DNA of 6,731 bases. Source: Caldifarciminota bacterium (GTDB lineage Bacteria; Hydrothermota; E44-bin80). Under the pieces are notes generated by a model. The model saw nothing but the letters and a program-made list of their open reading frames with translations, did no database searches and was not told the DNA's origin. This document shows, piece after piece, positions 1 to 6,059 of this stretch; position 1 is the stretch's first letter; every line of letters starts with the position of its first letter. Made by a program: the position numbers and the translations under genes. The stretch lies in assembly GCA_023127905.1 (NCBI GenBank), contig JAGMEZ010000014.1:1-6731 (forward strand). The letters run 5' to 3'.

Positions 1-1559
1 TTTAATGCATTCAGAAGAAAACCAAATCTCTCCTCAATCTCTTTATCTTTTAGTCCTATAATACTCAATAATTTTTTCTGCATTTCTGGATTGTGGTTTC
101 TGATACTGCCCGAAGCGATTTCCTCACCATTAATAACCAGATCGTACTGTTTACCTCTTGCTTTACCAGGTTCGCTGTCCAGTTTATCAATATCCTCCTC
201 AAGAGGCATTGTAAAGATGTGATGGCATGGTTCCCAGCTTTTCTCTTCTTCGTTGAGTTCGAATAAGGGGAAGTTTGTAATCCAGGTGAACTGAAAGTCA
301 TTTTCTTTAATATATTTTTTACCAAGTTTCTTTCTTAGTTCACAGAGCGAAGATGAGACAATCTTATGCTTCCCGGCAACGAGAAAAAGCATTTCACCAT
401 CTTTTAATCCAAAAACATCAAGATTCTTGAAATACTTAACGAATGGACCTTTATATTCATCTCTCTTCTCAAGCCACAGGAGCCCCGGTGCACCTGCTTT
501 TTTTACGATTTCTTCTAATTTGTCAATTTCCTTTCTTGAGAAACTTTCCTTTGTTATGATACCCTTTATGCAATCGGTGTTATTAAAAATCTTGAAGTTT
601 CCTGTTCTGGCAATAGTTGTGAAGTTTGATATTTCGAATGGGATTCTTATGTCCGGTTTATCTGTTCCAAACTTATCAATAGCATCGAAGTACTCAATTC
701 TCTGGAAGGGGATAGGTATTTCGATTCCAAGTACATCTGAGAAGAGCTGCTTAAACATTCCTTCAGTTAATGAGTATATGTCTTCTTCATTAACAAAGGA
801 CATCTCTATATCTATCTGTGAATGTTCTGGTTGTCTATTACCTCTTAAATCTTCATCTCTTAAACACTTTGCAAATTGATAGTATCTATCAAATCCAGCA
901 ACCATCAGAATCTGTTTGTAGAGTTGTGGTGATTGAGCAAGGGCATAGAATTTTCCCTTCTCCAATCTTGATGGAACTAAAAAATCTCTTGCTCCTTCAG
1001 GTGTAGATTTTGCAAGGATAGGAGTGTTGATTTCAAGGAAACATCTTCTTGATAAAAAACTTCTTAAAGACTGTATAATGGAATGTCTCGTAATGAAATG
1101 TTTAAGCATCTTTCTCCTTCTCAAATCAAGGTATCTATATTTCAGTTTAAGCTCTTCCAGTGCCTTTACATCCTCTTCAATTACAAAAGGTGGGGTAAGG
1201 GAAGGATTAATAATGTTGATTTCATTCGCGAGAACTTCAATCTCTCCTGTTGATAATTCCGGGTTTACCATCTCAGGAGGTCTCTTTCTGACTATTCCAG
1301 ACACATTTATAACATATTCCTGTTTTAATTCAGGAATAATCTCTTTTGCCTTCTTTTGTTCTGGATGAATTACTATCTGGGTAATTCCATATCTGTCTCT
1401 TAGGTCAACGAAGCTTAGACCACCATGGTCTCTCTTTCTATTGACCCATCCAATGAGAGTGACACTTTTGCCTTCATTACTCTTGTCGAGCTCACCACAG
1501 GTATGAGTTCTTAAGGAAGTTTCAAGTTTCTCTGGTTTCAGTTTTTCTGAACTATTCAT
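1..1559 (-). CDS. aspS: Aspartyl-tRNA synthetase, bacterial type, 3' end cut by the window edge
   Basis: Cytoplasmic class II synthetase that charges tRNA(Asp), and possibly tRNA(Asn), with aspartate. One uninterrupted minus-strand frame of 519 codons starts at ATG 1559-1557 and leaves the window at base 1 without a stop. Visible in order: an N-terminal OB-fold anticodon-binding domain (about 17-120, with GWVNRKRDHGG at 37-47), the YRYLDLRR block (141-148), motif 1 and flipping-loop region (TPEGARDFLVPSR, 186-198), motif 2 (RDEDLRGNRQPEHSQID, 234-250), a bacterial GAD insertion (about 285-415, FGTDKPDIR at 297-305) and the CHHIFTMP segment (445-452). E. coli AspRS is 590 residues, so roughly 70 residues including motif 3 lie outside. 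The ATG overlaps the hisS stop as ATGA and has no close Shine-Dalgarno, so translation is probably coupled to hisS. Identification is secure; tRNA specificity is open. Confidence 0.97.
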   Translation of the reverse strand, partial: MNSSEKLKPEKLETSLRTHTCGELDKSNEGKSVTLIGWVNRKRDHGGLSFVDLRDRYGITQIVIHPEQKKAKEIIPELKQEYVINVSGIVRKRPPEMVNPELSTGEIEVLANEINIINPSLTPPFVIEEDVKALEELKLKYRYLDLRRRKMLKHFITRHSIIQSLRSFLSRRCFLEINTPILAKSTPEGARDFLVPSRLEKGKFYALAQSPQLYKQILMVAGFDRYYQFAKCLRDEDLRGNRQPEHSQIDIEMSFVNEEDIYSLTEGMFKQLFSDVLGIEIPIPFQRIEYFDAIDKFGTDKPDIRIPFEISNFTTIARTGNFKIFNNTDCIKGIITKESFSRKEIDKLEEIVKKAGAPGLLWLEKRDEYKGPFVKYFKNLDVFGLKDGEMLFLVAGKHKIVSSSLCELRKKLGKKYIKENDFQFTWITNFPLFELNEEEKSWEPCHHIFTMPLEEDIDKLDSEPGKARGKQYDLVINGEEIASGSIRNHNPEMQKKLLSIIGLKDKEIEERFGFLLNAL

Positions 1560-2827
1560 TGTTTGATGTTATTGTTAAGTTCCTTAATTATCTCATCAAC
1601 AGATAGTCTTATCCTTTTTTGAGAACCGTCCGACATCCTTCTTAGTGTTACTTCATTCCTACTAAGTTCTTCTGTTCCAATTATGATTGAACACTTTGCT
1701 CCAAGCCTATCAGCATCCTTCATTTGTGCCTTGATACTTCTATTTAAGAAATCTTTCTCGGTTGAAATTCCCTTCTTTCTCAGTTTGTTCAATAGCAGAA
1801 AGCCTTCTTCATCAGTCTCCTCGTCCATTGTTACGATGTAACAATCAAGCTTTTTCTCTATTATTTTTATTTCTCCCTCTTTTTCAATAGCAAGAAGAAT
1901 CCTATCCATTCCACAGGCAAAACCAATTGCTGGTATCTGAGGTCCACCAAATAACTCAACCATTTTGTCATACCTCCCACCACCACCAACCGCGTCCTGA
2001 GCACCAAGAACCTGAGATATGAATTCGTATACTGTTTTTGTATAATAGTCAAGCCCTCTAACAAGATAAGGATTTAAGGTGAAATTAACATTGGTTTTTT
2101 GAAGCAAATACTGAACTTCTGAGAAATGGTTTTTACATTCGTTACAAAGATATTGTATATATGTTGGAGCATTCTTTAATACCTTCCTGCAGTTCGTTTT
2201 TTTGCAATCAAGAATTCTGAGAATGTTTGTTTCAAATCTTCTCCTGCAGTCATCACATAGATTATTAAGTTTTGGTTCAAGGAAATTTCTCAGTGATTCT
2301 TTATAGGAAGGTCTGCAATTCTCACACCCAACACTATTCAATTGGAGTTCTACTCTTTTCAGACCTATGTTTGATAGAACTTCCAACCCAAGAATTATAG
2401 TCTCCACATCTACTTGAGGAGATGAACTTCCAACTGATTCAATACCGAATTGTCGGAACTCACGAAATCTACCTGCTTGTGGTTTCTCGTATCTAAACAT
2501 TCTGCCATAATAGAACAACTTCTGGAAATTTCTTTTTTTATATAGATTGTTTTCAAGGTAAGCTCTTATAACAGAAGGGGTTCCTTCAGGACGAAGTGAG
2601 ATACTTCTTCCCCCTCTATCTTCAAAAGTATACATCTCCTTATTAACAATATCGGTTGTTTCTCCTGTTCCCTTTATGAAAAGTTCGGTATATTCAAAGA
2701 CAGGAGTTCTAATTTCCCTGTATCCATATTTTGACATTGTTTCTCTCAGTTCCTTCTCGGCAGCTAAGAATATCTCTGTTTCTTCAGGCAGGATGTCTTT
2801 AGTCCCCTTTATTCTTCTTGTTTCCAT
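1556..2827 (-). CDS. hisS: Histidyl-tRNA synthetase with a cysteine-rich insertion
   Basis: Class II synthetase that activates histidine with ATP and charges tRNA(His) in the cytoplasm. Its 423 residues match the usual bacterial length. Visible: KGTKDILPEE at 7-16, motif 1 region (about 33-50), RPEGTPSVIRAY (79-90), motif 2 (FYYGRMFRYEKPQAGRFREF, 105-124), the histidine-specific LVRGLDYYTKTVYE (255-268, R257 at the catalytic arginine position), GGGGRYD (281-287), motif 3 (IGFACGMDRI, 301-310) and a C-terminal HGTP anticodon-binding domain (about 327-420). The insertion at 168-231 has eight cysteines in paired spacing (168/171, 191/194, 208/213, 228/231), suggesting structural zinc. It stops at TGA 1558-1556, overlapping the aspS ATG, so hisS-aspS is an operon. 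There is no Shine-Dalgarno before the ATG, and a TTGACA promoter abuts it. Family assignment is certain. Confidence 0.98.
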   Translation of the reverse strand: METRRIKGTKDILPEETEIFLAAEKELRETMSKYGYREIRTPVFEYTELFIKGTGETTDIVNKEMYTFEDRGGRSISLRPEGTPSVIRAYLENNLYKKRNFQKLFYYGRMFRYEKPQAGRFREFRQFGIESVGSSSPQVDVETIILGLEVLSNIGLKRVELQLNSVGCENCRPSYKESLRNFLEPKLNNLCDDCRRRFETNILRILDCKKTNCRKVLKNAPTYIQYLCNECKNHFSEVQYLLQKTNVNFTLNPYLVRGLDYYTKTVYEFISQVLGAQDAVGGGGRYDKMVELFGGPQIPAIGFACGMDRILLAIEKEGEIKIIEKKLDCYIVTMDEETDEEGFLLLNKLRKKGISTEKDFLNRSIKAQMKDADRLGAKCSIIIGTEELSRNEVTLRRMSDGSQKRIRLSVDEIIKELNNNIKQ

Positions 2828-2833
2828 AATATC

Positions 2834-2861
2834 TTATTAACACATAAGAGGAAATTGTCAA
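2834..2861 (-). promoter_or_regulatory. Predicted hisS-aspS promoter abutting the start codon
   Basis: On the minus strand a perfect -35 TTGACA lies at 2861-2856. The -10 is ambiguous: TAATAA (2839-2834, 16-base spacer) or AATAAG (2838-2833, 17-base spacer), both weak. With either, the expected transcription start falls on or within one base of the A of the hisS ATG (2827). No AGGAG-like sequence is present, so the mRNA would be leaderless. Confidence 0.5.
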
Positions 2862-2875
2862 GCAGAAAAGTTTAC

Positions 2876-2899
2876 CACAGAGACACAGAGAGCACAGAG
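2876..2899. repeat. Short CACAGAG tandem array in the intergenic gap
   Basis: Three exact CACAGAG units lie at 2876-2882, 2884-2890 and 2893-2899 (periods 8 and 9) in the 97-base gap between the methyltransferase stop and the hisS promoter. I recall very similar CACAGAGACACAGAG strings scattered between genes in many candidate-phylum and metagenomic genomes, where they give spurious His-Arg-Glu-His-type peptides. Its function is unknown. No hairpin or T-tract terminator is visible here. Confidence 0.7.
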
Positions 2900-2924
2900 A
2901 AAAACAAATTGGAATTATAACAAA

Positions 2925-3926
2925 TTAATCACGCTTGCAAAATAGAGTCCAGTTACAGGCAAAGTGATTTATGAGAGGAACCCTTGCGATTAAATCATCA
3001 AATAAGACGAGGAACTCTTCAATATCTTTGTTCAAGTACCAGGTCTTCTTTGTTGTTTTATTCAGAAGAGTAATGACCCAGTGAATAAATCCACATGTAA
3101 ACCAAATACCTTTTATTTTTTGTGGGTTAAGACCAGCCTTTTTTACCAAAGTAAGGATTTCCTTCTTTGAAAAGGTTTTCTCTATATTTGGCTCTCTCCA
3201 GTCTTTAGTTCTCGCTTTTAGCTTCTTTGCGAACCTTTTTCCAAGTACAGTGAGCAAAATCTTCTTCATAATTGAAAATCCAAACCCAATAACAAGTATC
3301 CATTCGTAACGGTTGGGCTCCATCGCTATTACAATAATTCCACCTTTTTCTGTACATCTTCTCATTTCAGAGAGAGCTTTAACTGGATGCTCAAGATGAT
3401 GGAGTGTTGCAGTGATAAACGTGGCGTTAAAAGATTCATCAGCAAACGGAATATTTTCCGCATCTGCGACGTAAAAGAAATTACTGTTCATAAATCCTCT
3501 TTTTGCAAGTTGTTTTTTTGCTTCAAGAACCTGCCCAACTGAAATATCTGTTTCTACAACGATTAAACCTTTCTGGAACAAAAATCCAGCATCATATCCC
3601 GTTCCACATCCCAATTCAAGGACTTTTGAGTTTGCATCAAGTCCTAATATTGGTTTGAGTGACCTGAGGTGAAAATATGTATTTCGATAACTTCCTAATT
3701 GGTGCAGTTGCCTGTAAATTTTACTAACAGATGAATTATAGTCTGCTTCATTCAGTTTATGGTGGTCTTCAATCTTTATTAGAAGAGGAATACTTTTTAC
3801 ATATGGATAATGTGATTTGCAGTTTCTGCAAAAGAATCCCTTTGTTTTTTTAGTAATTCTATGTGAGCAATTGGGACAAATAATAAATGATTCAATGTCA
3901 AATGGTGTTGGTTTCCCTTTTTTCAT
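2925..3926 (-). CDS. SAM-dependent methyltransferase with N-terminal zinc ribbon
   Basis: A 333-residue cytoplasmic or membrane-associated class I methyltransferase of the Methyltransf_11 type. It starts with a Trm112-like zinc ribbon: CPNC at 17-20, CRNC at 33-36, then the YPYVKSIPLLI strand (40-50) typical of such fusions. The Rossmann core follows: SAM-binding VLELGCGTG (102-110), acidic D127 at the end of strand 2, ADAENIPF (154-161), and HH (176-177) in the strand 4 region. The C-terminal third (about 195-333) is less familiar. It has hydrophobic stretches at about 189-207 and 263-278, suggesting membrane contact or a lipid-like substrate, but I cannot name the substrate. The gene is divergent from the secreted-protein gene and lies 97 bases upstream of hisS in the same direction. 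It has its own near-leaderless promoter and no Shine-Dalgarno. Family confident, reaction unknown. Confidence 0.88.
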   Translation of the reverse strand: MKKGKPTPFDIESFIICPNCSHRITKKTKGFFCRNCKSHYPYVKSIPLLIKIEDHHKLNEADYNSSVSKIYRQLHQLGSYRNTYFHLRSLKPILGLDANSKVLELGCGTGYDAGFLFQKGLIVVETDISVGQVLEAKKQLAKRGFMNSNFFYVADAENIPFADESFNATFITATLHHLEHPVKALSEMRRCTEKGGIIVIAMEPNRYEWILVIGFGFSIMKKILLTVLGKRFAKKLKARTKDWREPNIEKTFSKKEILTLVKKAGLNPQKIKGIWFTCGFIHWVITLLNKTTKKTWYLNKDIEEFLVLFDDLIARVPLINHFACNWTLFCKRD

Positions 3927-3935
3927 TGTGTTATT

Positions 3936-3963
3936 ATTTTACTTCTTTTTTTATGAAAGTCAA
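3936..3963 (-). promoter_or_regulatory. Predicted promoter of the methyltransferase gene
   Basis: On the minus strand, -35 TTGACT (3963-3958, 5 of 6 consensus), a 16-base spacer, and -10 TAAAAT (3941-3936, 5 of 6). The expected start of transcription is near 3929, giving a leader of about 3 bases before the ATG at 3926. No ribosome binding site is present between the -10 box and the ATG. Confidence 0.6.
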
Positions 3964-3972
3964 GAGATTTCC

Positions 3973-3984
3973 AAATTCGAATTT
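3973..3984. promoter_or_regulatory. 12-bp perfect palindrome between the divergent promoters
   Basis: AAATTCGAATTT is a perfect palindrome lying between the two outward-facing -35 boxes (3958-3963 and 3990-3995). The position fits a shared operator or an AT-rich upstream element. Because the region is AT-rich, a chance palindrome of this length is possible and no regulator gene is adjacent, so this is a candidate only. Confidence 0.3.
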
Positions 3985-3989
3985 TTTCC

Positions 3990-4018
3990 TTGACAAGAAT
4001 GTTAATTTAAGATACTAT
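3990..4018 (+). promoter_or_regulatory. Predicted promoter of the secreted-protein/tatA/glycosylase operon
   Basis: A perfect -35 TTGACA (3990-3995), an exact 17-base spacer, and -10 TACTAT (4013-4018) with the key T-A...T positions. Only 7 bases separate the -10 box from the ATG at 4026, so transcription should start at or one base before the A of the ATG. No Shine-Dalgarno is possible, so the mRNA would be leaderless. Confidence 0.68.
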
Positions 4019-4025
4019 TTTTCAA

Positions 4026-5849
4026 ATGAAAAAGTTGATGATTATATGGACATCAGTCCTTATTTTTATATCTTGCACTCTGTTTCTGCCAGTTGCTGAG
4101 ATGAATGCTAAAGAAATTTTATCATTAACGATAAAGGATTCATATCCAGGCGATACACCTGATGGATTTCCTTCTCCAGGCGAGAAGATTGCTCTTAATA
4201 TTACTGCTACATTTGATTTTATACCTGAAGAAGCATATATTGTCTGTGATATGGAACATATAAAGATTGAAAATCCACGCACAAAATTTTATTTAAAGAT
4301 TGCTGGTACTCTAATAAATACATCATTCGAACCAACAATACTGATAGAGGAGGATTGCCCAACAGATATGCAAATTCCATGTATGCTTATCTATAAGAAG
4401 GATACGATTTTTGATACTCTGTTATTTTCCATACATACTGTTGCTAAATTTGATTCCTTTTATCTTGATAAAAAAGTCAACAAAACCAATAGCAAGATTC
4501 ACCTGAAAGTTGATGTTGAAGCAACAGAAGGATATTTGTCTGGGTACAGTGGGATTCTTGCACGTATAAAGGATACAGATGGAAGAATTATAGAAGGGAT
4601 AAGCCTTTTTGATGATGGAAAACATTATGATGGAGAGGCTGGAGATGGTCGATTTGCTAACAGTTGGTGGACTCCCACCCGTTCGAATGATTATGTAGTT
4701 GATCTTACACTGATTGATTCTACAACAAATCATTCTTTTATTATAAATCAGGTAGCTGGTTTCACCACTGAAGATTTTACGCTTACCAAACCTTACCTTA
4801 TTGTAAATGATCCGTATTCAAATAGTCCGGGTAATGAAGAGGTTGAGACCTACAAAGAGTTAATGGATTCGCTTAAACTTGATTATGATACCTGGAACGT
4901 ATGGTTCAGGGGATACCCCTATTATAATGAATGTTTATTCTGGGGCTCCCAAAAGGTTATTATAATATGGGCAACAAGGCTTGGAGGAACTTTAAAACAC
5001 TCAACAGTAGGGAAGGAATTGATACAGAGTTTTCTCAAGAGGGGTGGTAACCTTTTCCTTGCAACACCATACCTTGGTAATTACATTAAGGATTATGGAA
5101 GCGAATTTGATTTATACTTTTATGAGGATATTCTTTGCTCAGAATTCCAAATGAGATTTACCGCAGATGATTCTCTTCAGACTTTAGGATTACGTAGTCC
5201 TTTCACAAACCAGATTATAGATACCTTTAATCTTACATTGTCACTTCCTGATTCAAATAGGTTTGTTTCGTTTACTGATATTATAAAACCGGTTCGTCCA
5301 GCTTTTCCTATAGCAAATTTATTGGTAAGGGAGGATAGTACTTATAAAATTGACACAAATCATTGTTTTGGACTGAAACTAAGGAGAGAAAAACATAAAA
5401 TTATTTATTTAAGTTTTAACATCAGTGAAATTTTACCATTTAATGTAAGGAAGGATTTCTTTAGCGAAAGTTTAAGGTGGATTTCAGAAGAAACTGCTGA
5501 TAGTATTATCCACCAACCCATTGTTAAAGAGGATACAGATTTAGTAAGATTGTCTAATCCTTATCCGAATCCATTTCTCTCAGAATCAACTATTCCTTTT
5601 GTACTCCACTCACCTGGATATGTTAATCTTATAATATGTGATCTTACTGGAAGAACTGTTAGATATCTGATACGTTCTTCTCTAAACGTAGGACATTACT
5701 ATGCTGTATGGGATGGAAAGAATGAAGAGGGTGATAATACTGCTGTAGGTTACTACTTTATTAGGTTAGAAATGAAAACAATTGATAATGTGAGAGGGGA
5801 AGAGATAGAAATTGTAGTATCGAAGAAGATATTAAAACTGAGAAAATAA
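4026..5849 (+). CDS. Large secreted protein with type IX-like C-terminal sorting domain
   Basis: A 607-residue exported protein of unknown specific function. Residues 1-28 form a Sec signal peptide (MKK, hydrophobic core about 5-22, cleavage probably after NA at 28); C17 is not in a good lipobox. Residues about 30-140 are probably beta-rich. Residues about 150-250 look like an Ig/choice-of-anchor domain with LFDDGKHYDGEAGDGRF (194-210), an Asp/Gly-rich, possibly calcium-binding loop. Residues about 256-350 resemble a class I glutamine-amidotransferase-like Rossmann fold (YLIVND, VIIIWATR, then FLKRGGNLFLATP), but without a Gly-X-Cys-X-Gly nucleophile elbow, so probably non-catalytic. Residues about 508-607 are a FlgD/Por-type sorting domain: LSNPYPNPF (509-517), ICDLTGRTVR (537-546), VWDGKNEEG (561-569), ending KKILKLRK. 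Such tails direct FCB-group proteins through type IX secretion to the cell surface. The gene is first in an operon with tatA. Export and sorting are well supported; the activity is not. Confidence 0.85.
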   Translation: MKKLMIIWTSVLIFISCTLFLPVAEMNAKEILSLTIKDSYPGDTPDGFPSPGEKIALNITATFDFIPEEAYIVCDMEHIKIENPRTKFYLKIAGTLINTSFEPTILIEEDCPTDMQIPCMLIYKKDTIFDTLLFSIHTVAKFDSFYLDKKVNKTNSKIHLKVDVEATEGYLSGYSGILARIKDTDGRIIEGISLFDDGKHYDGEAGDGRFANSWWTPTRSNDYVVDLTLIDSTTNHSFIINQVAGFTTEDFTLTKPYLIVNDPYSNSPGNEEVETYKELMDSLKLDYDTWNVWFRGYPYYNECLFWGSQKVIIIWATRLGGTLKHSTVGKELIQSFLKRGGNLFLATPYLGNYIKDYGSEFDLYFYEDILCSEFQMRFTADDSLQTLGLRSPFTNQIIDTFNLTLSLPDSNRFVSFTDIIKPVRPAFPIANLLVREDSTYKIDTNHCFGLKLRREKHKIIYLSFNISEILPFNVRKDFFSESLRWISEETADSIIHQPIVKEDTDLVRLSNPYPNPFLSESTIPFVLHSPGYVNLIICDLTGRTVRYLIRSSLNVGHYYAVWDGKNEEGDNTAVGYYFIRLEMKTIDNVRGEEIEIVVSKKILKLRK

Positions 5850-5854
5850 ATTTC

Positions 5855-5860
5855 AGGAGA
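5855..5860 (+). promoter_or_regulatory. Shine-Dalgarno site of tatA
   Basis: AGGAGA lies 5 bases before the tatA ATG at 5866, in the 16-base gap after the upstream stop. It fixes the tatA start and shows this organism uses Shine-Dalgarno initiation inside operons, in contrast to the leader-free head genes. Confidence 0.85.
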
Positions 5861-5865
5861 TATAA

Positions 5866-6051
5866 ATGTTTGGTCATTTTGGATGGCAAGAAATCCTACT
5901 AATTCTTCTTATAGTGATTATCCTTTTTGGTGCAAGTAGAATACCCAGTATTATGAAAGCAATGGGGAAGGGAGTAAAAGAATTTAAAAAGGGCATCGAT
6001 TCAGAGGATAATGAAGAAATAGAAGATACTAAAGAGAAAAAGGATAAGTAG
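5866..6051 (+). CDS. tatA: Sec-independent protein translocase subunit TatA/E
   Basis: A 61-residue inner-membrane subunit that assembles with TatC to pass folded proteins carrying twin-arginine signals. Visible: a short periplasmic N-terminus with polar Q8-E9, one transmembrane helix (about 10-22, LLILLIVIILFG), the FGASRIP hinge (21-27), an amphipathic helix (IMKAMGKGVKEFKKG, 29-43) and a charged acidic-then-lysine tail (47-61). Length and order match TatA rather than the longer TatB. It lies 16 bases after the secreted-protein gene and 8 bases before the glycosylase start, so all three are probably co-transcribed. No tatC and no twin-arginine substrate are in the window; the neighbouring exported protein has a Sec-type signal without RR. 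The stop is TAG at 6049-6051, which overlaps the AGGT ribosome site of the next gene. Confidence 0.93.
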   Translation: MFGHFGWQEILLILLIVIILFGASRIPSIMKAMGKGVKEFKKGIDSEDNEEIEDTKEKKDK

Positions 6052-6053
6052 GT
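6050..6053 (+). promoter_or_regulatory. Shine-Dalgarno site deciding the glycosylase start
   Basis: AGGT overlaps the tatA stop codon and lies 6 bases before ATA at 6060. No ATG, GTG or TTG is available in this frame between the in-frame TAA at 6045 and ATG 6150. This makes AUA 6060 the best-placed initiation codon. Confidence 0.5.
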
Positions 6054-6059
6054 AAAAAA

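Noticed and set aside
65..325. Open frame on the minus strand at 65-325
   Set aside because: It is a shifted frame inside aspS. The aspS frame reads through the same bases with conserved residues such as YDLVINGEEIASGSIRNHN.
427..1368. Open frames on the plus strand at 427-879, 818-1006 and 1024-1368
   Set aside because: They lie antisense to aspS, whose continuous minus-strand frame carries all the AspRS motifs. Their products are low-complexity Ser/Leu-rich shadows.
1867..2064. Short minus-strand frame inside hisS
   Set aside because: It overlaps the HisRS motif 3 region in another frame and has no family resemblance or start signal.
2862..2924. Rho-independent terminator after the methyltransferase
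   Set aside because: The gap is T-rich on the minus strand but has no GC-rich stem before a T-run; the CACAGAG units do not pair with one another.
4022..4733. Minus-strand frames 4022-4282 and 4422-4733, and plus-strand frame 3887-4099
   Set aside because: The first two are antisense to the secreted-protein gene. The third overlaps both divergent promoters and the true start at 4026. None has a recognisable domain.
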